From Chitinophagaceae bacterium (GTDB lineage: Bacteria; Bacteroidota; Bacteroidia; Chitinophagales; Chitinophagaceae): a DNA stretch of 64,000 nucleotides. The notes under the pieces were generated by a model. That model worked only from the letters and a program-made list of their open reading frames with translations, did not search any database and was not told where the DNA came from. The stretch covers positions 744,001 to 808,000 of the forward strand of contig JADJDJ010000003.1 in NCBI GenBank assembly GCA_016702745.1. Direction: 5' to 3'. Positions 39,140 to 48,411 of the stretch are shown in pieces (the stretch's first letter is position 1; each line of letters opens with the position of its first letter). A program made the position numbers and the translations under genes.

Positions 39140-39485
39140 CTTCGCGGTTAAATCTCTCTCTGCGAGAACTCCGCTTTCTCCCGTTCTCCGCGGTGAATCT
39201 CTCCTTGCGTTTCCTCGCGCCCTCGCGTCTTCGCGGTTAAATCTCTCTCTGCGAGAACTCCGCTTTCTCCCGTTCTCCGCGGTGAATCTCTCCTTGCGTT
39301 TCCTCGCGCCCTCGCGTCTTCGCGGTTAAATCTCTCTCTGCGAGAACTCCGCTTTCTCCCGTTCTCCGCGGTGAATCTCTCCTTGCGTTTCCTCGCGCCC
39401 TCGCGGTTAAACATCTCTGCGAGAACTCCGCTTTCTCCCGTTCTCCGCGGTGAATCTCTCCTTGCGTTTCCTCGCGCCCTCGCGT
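39140..39485. repeat. 89-bp tandem repeat array, middle part
   Basis: Units start at 39140, 39229 and 39318. A following variant unit lacks TCTTCGCG (CCCTCGCGGTTAAACATCTC) and runs to the left end of IS copy B. Free GT targets occur at 39227 and 39316. Confidence 0.95.
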
Positions 39486-39544
39486 ATTCTAAGTTCAATA
39501 TTCAGCCAAATTTTCTTTTTTTTAGTTTTATAGGCCCGGATTAA

Positions 39545-40516
39545 TTAAGCTGCCAGGGTCTGTGCATCATATGGAGTCTGGCGCTTGACTACGGCAAATA
39601 TTCGTCCGACAATTTTTGCTCTGATGATGTTTATGCAACTCATTTTTTCATTCCTTCTGATACTCTTTTTCATAGTAAATTTTAAGTTCTTGGTTGAAGC
39701 GGATGGCACAAAATGCCGCCAGGTTTAGGACTGTTTTAATCTCTTTGTTTGCCAGATGACTTACCCTTGATCGTCCCCGGATGCTGGTTCCGCTTTCATG
39801 TTTAAAAGGGGCCAGACCGGCATAGCAGTTAAACTTTCTGGCATTGCTGAACTTTTAAAATTACTGGTCACAGCCAGCATTCTTGCTGCTACGATTTTAC
39901 CTACTCCTTTGATCGTCCTGATCAGGTCAAAGTTTTTCTTTAACTCCGGGTCAGTTTCAATGAGTACTTCAATCTCTTTCTCAACCTTTTGGATTTGGCT
40001 GTTCAGGGTTGTCATAACAGTCCTTTGTAACTTGTAAATCAGATCAGATTTGCTGATCAGCTCTGTATCAAGCATCTCTTTAATCCGAGCTTTGTAACCG
40101 CCACAATCCTTTACCAGCTTAGCTCTCAGTGACAGTAGCTGGTTAAGCCTTGTCACTTTTCTGTGGTTTTGGGGTCGGTACGAGTTGTGTCCGCCTAAGC
40201 CAGGCATACTCGGCGATCCGTACGGAATCGATCTTGTCGTTCTTGCCCCGAACCAACCCATTGGAGCGCTTGATTTCAAGTGCAGGGATCTTACAATAAG
40301 GTACCCTTGCCCTTCCAGGTACTTCTCTAATTGAAAAGAATAAAGACCCGTGTGTTCCATAACTACCAGTGGGTCAAGATCTGGACTAATCGCAGCTGTC
40401 AATACTTTAAACCCGGACAGATCATTGCTGATCTTAAAGGTCGTTCCGGCTGGCCTTACACAGATGTCCAGGCTGCGCTTTGAGACATCGATAGCCAAAA
40501 TTTGTTTTTCCTTCAT
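39545..40516 (-). pseudogene. IS110 transposase, copy B (several one-base frameshifts)
   Basis: This is the same protein as copy A but the frame breaks several times: after KYLEGQG, in the region before VTRLNQ, and after VTSNFK, so only a 251-residue composite reads from 40516 before a stop. Every break is a homopolymer one base shorter than in copy A. It may be intact in the real genome. Confidence 0.75.
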
Positions 40517-40534
40517 AACTTTAATCAGTTTTGT

Positions 40535-40705
40535 TGTTGAACATCTCCAAGACCTTTAACAGACCTACTATGTCTGAAATTCTAAACGGAGCATGTCAAC
40601 GAGTTAAAGAAGAAGTGGGGACCAATACGCAAGTGGAGTCTAATAGCTCATGTCTTCGCCAGGTTCACCCCGCTTCTTCTTCTAATTTCTGACTAAATAT
40701 TTGAA
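40535..40705 (-). ncRNA. Candidate IS110 bridge RNA, copy B
   Basis: The sequence is identical to 38945-39115 of copy A (offset 1590 bases), with all four guide segments conserved: target guides at 40652-40659 and 40627-40636, donor guides at 40579-40585 and 40552-40558. Confidence 0.7.
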
Positions 40706-40747
40706 TGAATACATTTTGGAACTAAAGGTCTTCGCGGTTAAACATCT

Positions 40748-43191
40748 CTACCTCCACCTATTCCGAAACCGATCCCATGTCGTCAACCCAATCTTAAACT
40801 GCACGGGATTATTGAATTTATTCGCCACCGAGGTTACCACATATACCCCCAGCTTTAAACGGGTCAGTGGATTAAAAGGCCATTTGAAAACCCTTTCAAT
40901 CCCCGCAAAGAATTCCGCATAACGCAGGTCCCTTTCCGGTGCAATCAGCACACCCCCACCTGCAATTTCCTGTAATTTTAATTTCTTGAAGAATGGAATC
41001 TTATTGATCAGGGCCCCGTTGAATTCATGCACGATATTCCCCTGGAAATAACGATCGAATACGGGGAAAGTGGAATCCAGTGCCTGGAAATTACTTCTCG
41101 GATTCTGGAAGAAAAGCGGATCACCCTGCCGCATGAATTTATAATCAATTACCCGCAGGTCCTTGCCATTCACAAAATCACCGGACTTGATAAAGTAACT
41201 GGTATTTCCCGCCACACCCAGGTTGAGATTCTGGAACAACCCGAATTCGAGGTAGTCAAAATCAATTTCACTTTTGAATAAACCCTTGATCCCTTTTTTC
41301 CACAACACATAAAAAGTGGGCCACTTCGAACCAAGAAATATTTTCTCCCTGGGCTCTCTGGCATACCGCATCCTTGGGGTAAAATACAAACGCACCTGGT
41401 TATAGGTGGCATTGTAAGGATCGAACTGCACCGGTGGTTCATTGGGAATGCCAAAAATGCTATCGGCATTATTTCCCACTTTGTAGTTGGCCACCGAACG
41501 GCGAAAAGCGATTTCAAAATCATTCATCAGGGTCAGTCCGTTGAAAATTTCGAGTTCATGCCCCAGTTCAAAAGAATTATTGAGATAGATATTGCTTCGC
41601 TTCAGCACATTGACCCAGGCATCACCGGGATAGATGAATTCAAAATTTCTCCCTGCCTTAAACCGATACTTCCCGTTTTTGAAGGGATTGTATTTTCTTT
41701 CCAGCGATATGGTACCATTCACATCCCGGTTGCGGAATCCATAACTGATATCGGCTTCGAGTGATAAATTTCTCCGGGAATAATAAGTCTTGCGATAAGC
41801 TGCCGCCAGTTTCAATCTCGCCCCGCCAAATGCAACCGGCTGCAACATGGAAGTGATCGGCGGCAGGATCCACATCCTTTCTTTTTTATGATCATTAAAT
41901 ATCTGACCGAAAATCAGCATCTTTTTCCAGGTGATCTTATTCAATACCCGGTCCATCGAGTCTAGATAGGCCTCACTCTTCATATAAGTGGCAATACTAT
42001 CCTGGTAGCGGGCATATAAATCCTGCTGACGCGATAAGGGCTCCAGTCTGACTGAAGTCCAGAAGGCCGAATCCTTTTCATAGGCTTCCTGGGCCGTGGA
42101 GCTGATCTCCAGCCCGAAATGTCCTTTCTTGAAATTCTTTCTCAGTTCATATCCATTGAATATAACCGTTGTTTCCCGCAGATCTTTCCCTTTTTTGTTT
42201 TGGTATAATAAATGAACTGCTCTTTGGTAATCACCCGGGCACTGTCGCCGATCTTATCGTACTCCTGCTTCACTTCCATGTAATCATATTCAGGCATATG
42301 AGCAGGCGGGAGCCGGAAGTTAACGCTCATCACATTCCAGGTACTGTCCTGAATACTGATTTCTCCTTCAATCGTGGCATTGCTCAGCTGCCGGGGGCGG
42401 ATGGCAATCGTGTATACTTTGGGTTTGACAGTCCGATCAATCCGCAGGGTTTTGAAACGATAGGCCATCAGTCCGCTATAACTTAAAGGAGAAACAAAAG
42501 GGATCTTGGAAACCGGTGGTGCCTTGATCAGGTTATCATAAATAAAAAAATCGCCATCAAGTGCGGATAAGTAAAACAAACTTTCGGAACCCCCTCGTTT
42601 ATTCACGGCCAGTCTTTCTTCTTTTAATTGTCCGCTGCTGCTGCGGTCCACATGCAGCACCACTTCGGTAAGACCCATTTTGCTGAAATCAGTGGCGGCA
42701 GTAGAATCGCCATCCTTTTTGGGTGTATAATTCGAATCGAGCTGAAAGGCCTTGATATAAGCGTTGCAGGAATAATCACCGATGGCCGCCAGTACGGTTT
42801 CTTTATTCCGGATCACATTCTTGATAATCTCTTCTGCCCGGTCGCGCAGTTTGGCCTTGATCACCACTTCCTGCATATTCGAGGACTCATCAGGTTCCAG
42901 TTCCACATTTTCGGTAACATCACTGTTATTGATGAAGAAGCTGACCACTTTAGGTTTGAAGCCTACCATACTTACTACCAGATCATAGCGGCCTCTTTCC
43001 AGATAAAACTCAAAGGAGCCATCATCCTTACTGACTGTGCCTTTCTTCAGTTCCTTAATCTCTACACTGGCCAATGGCAGTCGTTCTCTTTTATTATCGA
43101 GGATGATTCCGGAAATCTTATACAACTGCCCCTGAGAAATCAGTGACAGCAGCAAAAAGGCAGCGAGGAAGTAGATTTTGTGTTTCGTCAT
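40748..43191 (-). CDS. Second DUF5686/carboxypeptidase-regulatory protein, frameshifted near 42189
   Basis: The 5' piece (signal peptide MTKHKIYFLAAFLLLSLISQGQ, CarboxypepD_reg-like domain with GIILDNKRERLPLASVEIKE, then RAEEIIKNVIRNKE and SNATIEGEISIQDSTW) and the 3' piece (KITWKKMLIFGQIFNDHKKE to FKIGLTTWDRFRNRWR) are collinear with the intact paralogue at 34872-37346. One extra C in the CCC run at 42188-42190 joins them (KKGKDLRETTVIFNGYELRK). Full length would be about 815 residues. The start at 43191 sets the signal peptide at the N-terminus. The 3' end is ten bases from the repeat/IS110 block. Confidence 0.82.
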
Positions 43192-43310
43192 CCGTAGTGG
43201 CTTCATCAGCCTGCAAAAATTGAACAAGTTTGGCAGGGTTTGACTTTTTCAACCCATCTTTTCAATTTATTTAACAAGGTAAAACAGTTTACCCTGCCTG
43301 CAAAAAGAAT

Positions 43311-43338
43311 GGGCATACTGCCAAAAAGCAGAATGCCC
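43311..43338 (-). terminator. Terminator after the hemerythrin gene
   Basis: A hairpin GGGCATACTGC / GCAGAATGCCC with a CAAAAA loop is followed on the minus strand by ATTCTTTTTGC, 26 bases past the stop of the 43364-43849 gene. Confidence 0.7.
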
Positions 43339-43363
43339 GGGATACGATTTTTTCAACAGGGAT

Positions 43364-43849
43364 TTAATGTTTTACCACCCAGAACTCATCTTTCCATTCT
43401 TCGTGGCCAAGCGGGTGTTTCTCGAGCTGGATATGAATTTCATCCAGCTTCTCCCTTGTGAGCTTTTCTTCGAGGTAAGCAAAGAGTTCCCTCTCCTCAA
43501 AGCGGATATGATGATTGATCAGGTCACAGAGTAGTTGCAGTGAACGACGATCCGCACGTTCATCAAGACCCAGTACCAGCTCACGGATATGATCATGTTC
43601 TTCCAGCAGGCGGACTGACATGGGGTTATCAGCAGGCAGATAAGGAAGCAGGATTCTTTCTTCCTGAAAAAAATGCGGCTTGATATGATGGCGCCAGTAC
43701 CAGAGGGCATAATTGCGCAGGGTTTCGGGCGGGGTTTTATTCTCCAGCCCCTGTTTGATTTTCCAGGCAAAAAGCAAACCGTCGTGGTGTTCCCGGCTCA
43801 GGGGAGCCAGTTGCGCACTTCTCTTGATTGGTTTTATTTCTTCTGTCAT
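43364..43849 (-). CDS. Hemerythrin-like (HHE) domain protein
   Basis: A 161-residue cytoplasmic four-helix bundle for a di-iron site. Ligand-type residues recur along the helices: SREHHDG (near 19-24), HFFQEERILLPYL (59-71), LEEHDHIRELV and NHHIRFEERELF. Family members sense or handle oxygen, NO or iron stress. Monocistronic with its own terminator. Confidence 0.88.
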   Translation of the reverse strand: MTEEIKPIKRSAQLAPLSREHHDGLLFAWKIKQGLENKTPPETLRNYALWYWRHHIKPHFFQEERILLPYLPADNPMSVRLLEEHDHIRELVLGLDERADRRSLQLLCDLINHHIRFEERELFAYLEEKLTREKLDEIHIQLEKHPLGHEEWKDEFWVVKH

Positions 43850-44116
43850 GATTCAAATTTTACGATTCAATACCAGAAATACCTTGATCTCCCTTAGGGA
43901 AATGCCTGATTTCGGTCAGGCCCTTACTAAAAAAATCATTATAAACAATTTCAGGCCCGTGTTTTGTGTTAACATCTGTGAATAATTATTCGTAGGAAGG
44001 GAATATATTGATCAGTAATATTGAATTGAAAGGGCCAGCTTCCGGCAAAGACCGGGAGACAGAATCAATCCGGAACCGCCCTTCGCCGGCATGGTGAAAC
44101 ATAAATCCGAAGTGCA

Positions 44117-45135
44117 TTGACAGACACGATCATCAACCTCGAAACCGTCAACCCTATTGAATTTTTTGGTGTTAACAACGGTAAACTTGACGTACTCAAA
44201 AAGAAATTTCCTCTTCTAAAGATTCTTTCCAGAGGCACCCAGCTCAAACTGAGCGGGGCGCCTGAACAGATTGAAGCAGCCCGGGAGAAAATCAGTCTGA
44301 TTGTTTCCTACCTGGAACGGAATGGCCATATGAGCCAGAACTATTTTGAACAGGTATTGGGAGGAGATGATGCAGAAACCATTGATCATTTCCGTGAAAA
44401 GAACCCCAATGAAGTGCTGGTCTTTGGTCCCAACGGAAAATCTGTGAGGGCCCGCACAGCCAATCAGAAAAAACTGGTGGAACTGGCGGAGAAAAATGAT
44501 ATCGTCTTTGCCATCGGGCCTGCCGGTACCGGAAAAACCTATACCGCAGTAGCGCTGGCCGTAAGGGCATTGAAGAATAAACAGGTGAAGAAGATCATCC
44601 TCACCCGCCCGGCCGTTGAAGCCGGAGAAAGCCTGGGCTTTTGCCAGGTGATCTCAAGGAGAAGATTGATCCCTACCTGCGTCCCCTCTATGATGCACTG
44701 GATGATATGATCCCTGCCGATAAACTGGTATACTACATGACCACCCGCACTATCGAGATCGCTCCACTGGCCTATATGCGTGGACGTACGCTGGATCATG
44801 CTTTTATTATTCTTGATGAATCACAAAATGCCACCGACCTGCAGCTGAAGATGTTCCTGACCAGGATCGGATCCAATGCCAAGGCCATTATCACCGGGGA
44901 TATGACCCAGGTGGATCTGCCCCGTAACCAGCGCAGTGGTTTATCAACTGCCGCCCGGATTTTGAGAAATATCGACGGGATCGGTCATATTGAACTGGAT
45001 GAGGAAGATGTGGTACGTCACCGCCTGGTGAAACATATCCTGCGGGCTTATAACAAAGAATATGAAAAGGAAAATCCACAGGATCTAAACCGTGCCACTC
45101 CGCCCATTACAAAAAAGGAAGGCCCGGGTACATAA
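44117..45135 (+). CDS. PhoH-family ATPase, frameshifted in T run at 44639-44642
   Basis: A cytoplasmic P-loop ATPase with an N-terminal KH-like region (residues 15-75). Walker A is GPAGTGKT at 134-141 and Walker B lies in HAFIILDESQNAT. The frame breaks after AVEAGESLGF; a fifth T in 44639-44642 restores GESLGFLPGDLKEKIDPYLRP, an invariant PhoH stretch. Length ~339 fits PhoH. The start is TTG at 44117, because MTDTIINLETVNPIEFFG is the usual N-terminus and no ATG is in frame. PhoH family members are linked to RNA metabolism (PhoH/YbeZ with YbeY). Confidence 0.88.
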
Positions 45136-45164
45136 AGGCGATCCAAATACAATATTTTGCAGGG

Positions 45165-45806
45165 ATGAAAAACTATATCAGCTTTTTTTCATCCCTTTTT
45201 TTATTACTGGCCTGCAGGCAACCGGCTTCAAAACCGGCTGCCCCCGATCCCCAAAAAATGGCGGCCAATTACCGGCTGATCAGTTCCTTCAAAGACTCAT
45301 TGCAGAGCGGGGATATGATTTTCAGAAGCGGAATGGATGAAGTGAGCCGCGCTGCCCGCAGTTTTAACCGGAAAGACACTTCCTTTTCCCATTGCGGTAT
45401 CCTGATGGTGGAGAATGACAGCATCTTTGTGTACCATGCCCTGGGAGGTGCTTATAATCCCTCACAACGGCTGATGCGGCAGGCATTGGATAGTTTTTGT
45501 AATCCGGCGGAGAACAACGCTATTGCTGTTTACCGCTTTCCCTTAAAAGCTTCGCAAAATCAGAAACTGCAGGAAACAGTCAGGGCCTATTACCGGGCCG
45601 GCATCCGGTTCGATTTGTATTTTGATTATAAATCTGATGATAAAATGTACTGTGCCGAGTTTGTTTTCAAGTCGCTTAACCGGGCAGTTGACAGTGCATT
45701 AACATCCTATGTCCGGCTGGACACGATCCCCTATGGGGTGACCACCGATGATTTATTTCTGCATCCCGCCAGCAGGCTGATCAGGCGGCAAAACTTTATT
45801 TATTAA
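45165..45806 (+). CDS. YiiX/permuted NlpC-P60-like lipoprotein
   Basis: Lipobox LLAC near the N-terminus (FLLLACRQ), then a papain-like fold in circularly permuted order as in YiiX/YaeF: SGDMIFRSG, the histidine of FSHCGILMVENDSIFVYHA, and the cysteine of KMYCAEFVFKSL late in the chain. Predicted role is an amide or ester hydrolase in the envelope. It follows phoH by 29 bases on the same strand and may be co-transcribed. Confidence 0.8.
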   Translation: MKNYISFFSSLFLLLACRQPASKPAAPDPQKMAANYRLISSFKDSLQSGDMIFRSGMDEVSRAARSFNRKDTSFSHCGILMVENDSIFVYHALGGAYNPSQRLMRQALDSFCNPAENNAIAVYRFPLKASQNQKLQETVRAYYRAGIRFDLYFDYKSDDKMYCAEFVFKSLNRAVDSALTSYVRLDTIPYGVTTDDLFLHPASRLIRRQNFIY

Positions 45807-45822
45807 TCAGGCGGGGAGGTCT

Positions 45823-45830
45823 TACTTTTG
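45823..45830 (+). promoter_or_regulatory. Bacteroidota -7 box TACTTTTG
   Basis: TACTTTTG fits the Bacteroidota TAnnTTTG box exactly, 18 bases before the ATG of the 45848 lipoprotein. No good TTG -33 box at the usual spacing. Confidence 0.45.
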
Positions 45831-45847
45831 GCCCCTAAATTATCATT

Positions 45848-46446
45848 ATGAAAAAAATCGCAATTGTAACATTGATGGCAGGATTTTTTGCCCTGCTGAT
45901 TACCGGATGTAAAGGAAAAGACAAGGCCGCAGGCGGAGATCCCAAGACCGTGTTGACAGCCTTCTTTGAAAAAATGGCTAAAAAAGATATTGATGGTGCT
46001 GCTGCTCTTTGCACAAAAGACAGTAAATCCACGATGGACCTGATGAAAAAGGGTGTTGAAGCCGCAGAAAAAATGAAAGGCAAGGAAGGCGAGGTAAAAG
46101 AAGAAGATGACTTTAAAGATATGCTGGTTGGTGAAGCCAAGATCGACGGAGATAATGCCACTGTTTCTGTTACCAATACAAAGAAAAAAGAGACCGTTGA
46201 ATTCCCGCTGAAGAAAGAAGGCGGTGACTGGAAGGTTGATTTCACCATGACCACCCTGATGAAAATGGGTATGGATGCTAAAAAAGATAAAGGAGATGAT
46301 CTTTTCAAAGACGAAACAGGTACTGATACTACCCTCAACGAACTGAAGGATATGCTCAACAGCGACACCCTGAAGGAAAAACTGCATGAGATGAAAATGA
46401 GCTGAAAGATGCGCTGAAAGAAATCAAAGAAGAAAAAGAACAATAA
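45848..46446 (+). CDS. DUF4878-like lipoprotein, 3' frameshift near 46389
   Basis: An SPII leader (LLITGC lipobox) precedes a DUF4878/NTF2-like domain (VLTAFFEKMAKKDIDGAAALC, ATVSVTNTKKKETVEFPLKKEGGDWKVDF) and a lysine/aspartate-rich tail. The written frame stops after HEMKMS. One extra G near 46389 reads HEMENELKDALKEIKEEKEQ and stops at 46444-46446, continuing the heptad-like tail. A strong terminator follows at 46491. A paralogue-type domain is encoded at 47044-47505. Confidence 0.75.
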
Positions 46447-46490
46447 TATTTTTTCAGGTTCAGATGCTGACTTTTAAGAAGCATCAGAAA

Positions 46491-46535
46491 AACTGTTCAT
46501 CTGAAAGCTTGCTGAAGGATGAACAGTTTTTTTTT
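46491..46535 (+). terminator. Rho-independent terminator
   Basis: AACTGTTCATC (46491-46501) and GATGAACAGTT (46518-46528) form an 11-bp stem, followed by TTTTTTT. It closes the 45848 transcript. Confidence 0.85.
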
Positions 46536-46635
46536 GCAGGCTTAGTAAAACAGCATCCGAAAAAAAGGAGGTAATGGCCTGTGACCAGGCTGGCAGCTTT
46601 CGGACCGTAATTGATCATTTCGTTCTGATTTCATT

Positions 46636-46928
46636 GGACCCCCTCCGGGGTCTGGCTACTCTTAAGAAGTTTATTGTTAGCAGGATTATGCCCCTCCAGT
46701 GCTGAATATCCGTGGCCCTCTTTTGAGTATGTTCACCTTGCTTTGACTAAAAAACCCAATCAATAATCATCATAAAATCCCATAGGACTTTTCGAATAGG
46801 AAGGCGGCGGCATATTAAAAAACCGATGTTTATCTATTCTCAAACGCTGAATCTACCTGGCCCCAGCAGGGCATAATCCCGGTAACAAACAACTCCACCC
46901 ATTGGATCCAGACCCCGGAGGGGTCTAA
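46636..46928. repeat. MITE-like element with ~55-bp imperfect inverted ends
   Basis: The left end starts GGACCCCCTCCGGGGTCTGG and includes TTTATTGTTAGCAGGATTATGCCCC; the right end, on the other strand, reads TAGACCCCTCCGGGGTCTGG and GTTTGTTACCGGGATTATGCC. The element is ~290 bases and non-coding. It occupies most of the 597-base gap 46447-47043; the rest shows only the upstream terminator. Confidence 0.6.
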
Positions 46929-47043
46929 CAATTTTGTAGTCTGATATACTTCCTGCTAAGCTGCCTAAAGAAATCGAAGGCTGGTTGCTATTCCGGTTCA
47001 GAATGCCGTTGGCTGACCGTTAAAATTCCATTACTTTGTAACT

Positions 47044-47505
47044 ATGAAACTCACAACTGTACTGCTGATGGCGCTTGTATGTTCACTGTTTACCGCCTGT
47101 AAGGACAATCCCAAAAAAGAAAGCACCGCTTCCGAAAACAATATAGATGCGGCCCGGAATTTTATACGGGCAGCCCTGGATGGCAAATTCGATGAAGCCC
47201 GCCGCTTTATGCTGCAGGATTCCGTGAACACCAATTATATGGATATTGCAGAAAGAGCATACCAAAATATTGACCCGGGCACTAAAAATGGCTATCGCAG
47301 TTCCAGTATCCGTATCCTTCCTCCCGTTACTGAATTGAATGATTCAGTGAGTATTATCATTTACTCCAACTCTTATAAAAATGACCCGGATACATTAAGA
47401 GTGATGAAGGCCAACGGTCAATGGCTGGTGGACCTGAAATACCTGTATGAACATGATGACGACAGTCTTGGTATTAAACCCGCTGAAAAAGACACACTCA
47501 GATGA
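47044..47505 (+). CDS. DUF4878-like lipoprotein
   Basis: Lipobox FTAC (C19) and a single NTF2-like DUF4878 domain: AARNFIRAALDGKFDEARRFMLQDSVNTNYMDI, VSIIIYSNSYKNDPDTLRVMKANGQWLVDLKY. Likely periplasmic or outer-membrane lipoprotein. Its stop overlaps the crcB start (ATGA), so the two are translationally coupled. Confidence 0.75.
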   Translation: MKLTTVLLMALVCSLFTACKDNPKKESTASENNIDAARNFIRAALDGKFDEARRFMLQDSVNTNYMDIAERAYQNIDPGTKNGYRSSSIRILPPVTELNDSVSIIIYSNSYKNDPDTLRVMKANGQWLVDLKYLYEHDDDSLGIKPAEKDTLR

Positions 47506-47882
47506 TGAAAAATCTGTTACTGGTAGGACTTGGCGGAGGTATCGGCAGCATGGCCCGTTACCTTTGTCAGCGCTGGATCAGTGTACCCTTTCTCCACCCT
47601 TTTCCCTGGGGCACTTTTGCCGTGAATATGGCCGGTTGTTTTTTGATTGGCATATTCTGGGGACTCAGTTTCAAAACATTTGATGGCAACGAATCCTGGA
47701 AATTATTTCTGATGACCGGACTTTGTGGTGGCTTTACCACTTTCTCCGCTTTTAGTCTGGAAGGGATCGGACTCATCAGGGAACAGAAACTGCTGCTGTT
47801 TTTTTTATATGCTGCCGGCAGTGTGATCGGTGGGCTTTTACTAACCTGGATCGGAATGAAACTGGTCAGAGGAAACTTATAG
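47502..47882 (+). CDS. crcB: Fluoride channel CrcB/FluC
   Basis: A small inner-membrane fluoride exporter that works as a dual-topology dimer. Usual motifs: GGGIGSMARY (11-20), NMAGCFLIG (N42), and GGFTTFSAFSLE (77-88), which contains the phenylalanines lining the fluoride path. Four helices, 126 residues, the standard length. It overlaps the upstream lipoprotein gene by four bases; no fluoride riboswitch was recognised. Confidence 0.92.
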   Translation: MMKNLLLVGLGGGIGSMARYLCQRWISVPFLHPFPWGTFAVNMAGCFLIGIFWGLSFKTFDGNESWKLFLMTGLCGGFTTFSAFSLEGIGLIREQKLLLFFLYAAGSVIGGLLLTWIGMKLVRGNL

Positions 47883-47989
47883 AGAAAACTAAAAGATACA
47901 AGAAAAATCAAAAGATACAAGAACCAAATAAATTAAAAAAGAAAAATTAAAAGGCCTCCGATTGGGCGTTGGTTTAATCTTGTAGCGGT

Positions 47990-48372
47990 TTCTCTCTTAT
48001 TTGTTTCCTGATCTTTGTTTCTTTTAATTTTTTTCGCCATCGCCAAAACCAAGCCGGACTACACAAAATACAAGTGCCGCCCCCGGTGATGTATTTAATT
48101 TCTAATTTTGTCTCTATTTATTTGTTTCTTGTATCTTGTTTCTTTCCTTATCTCCAAAACCAAGCCGGACAACACATATTACAAATACCGCCTCCGGTGA
48201 CGTATTTAATTTCTAATTTTGTCTCTATTTATTTGTTTCTTGTATTTTGTTTCTTTCCCTTATCTCCAAAACCAAGCCGGACAACACATATTACAAATAC
48301 CGCCTCCGGTGACGTATTTAATTTCTAATTTTGCCTCTATTTATTTGTTTCTTGTATCTTGTTTCTTGTATT
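47990..48372. repeat. ~111-bp tandem repeat, about three copies, upstream of ppa
   Basis: The unit starts CCGCCYCCGGTGAYGTATTTAA at 48077, 48188 and 48300 (period 111-112), each followed by TTTCTAATTTTG and TTTGTTTCTTGTATCTTG; a diverged partial copy precedes from about 47990. The inverse of the TTTCTTGTATCTT part occurs at 47884-47935, so the whole gap 47883-48411 can form a large imperfect palindrome. No spacer-like variation, so not a CRISPR array. Confidence 0.8.
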
Positions 48373-48411
48373 TTTTTTGGTTCTTGTTTCTTGTTATTTT
48401 AATCCTCAAGT

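Larger units (their letters stand above)
39486..40729 (-). mobile_element. IS110-family insertion sequence, copy B
   Basis: 1244 bases, nearly identical to copy A and in the same orientation, with the same junctions (CCCTCGCGT|ATTCTAAG and AAAGGT|CTTCGCGG). Compared with copy A it has six single-base shortenings, all in homopolymers (for example seven T to six T at 39643-39648), and about four substitutions. It sits in the last unit of the array, next to the second DUF5686 gene. Confidence 0.92.

Noticed and set aside
37594..39485. CRISPR array
   Set aside because: The 89-bp units abut without unique spacers, and no cas gene is present.
39545..40516. Copy B transposase as a decayed relic
   Set aside because: All length differences from copy A are homopolymer shortenings with very few substitutions, so an error is at least as likely; it is still listed as pseudogene as written.
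44117..45135. Programmed frameshift in phoH
   Set aside because: PhoH is not known to use frameshifting, and similar breaks occur in many unrelated genes here, so a sequence error in the T run is simpler.
45803..46443. Two Phe-rich minus-strand frames of about 200 residues
   Set aside because: They are antisense shadows of a lysine-rich lipoprotein gene (AAA read as TTT).
47990..48372. CRISPR-like or protein-coding repeat before ppa
   Set aside because: Units of 111 bases are contiguous and nearly identical, with no spacers; the reading frames through them are low-complexity artefacts.
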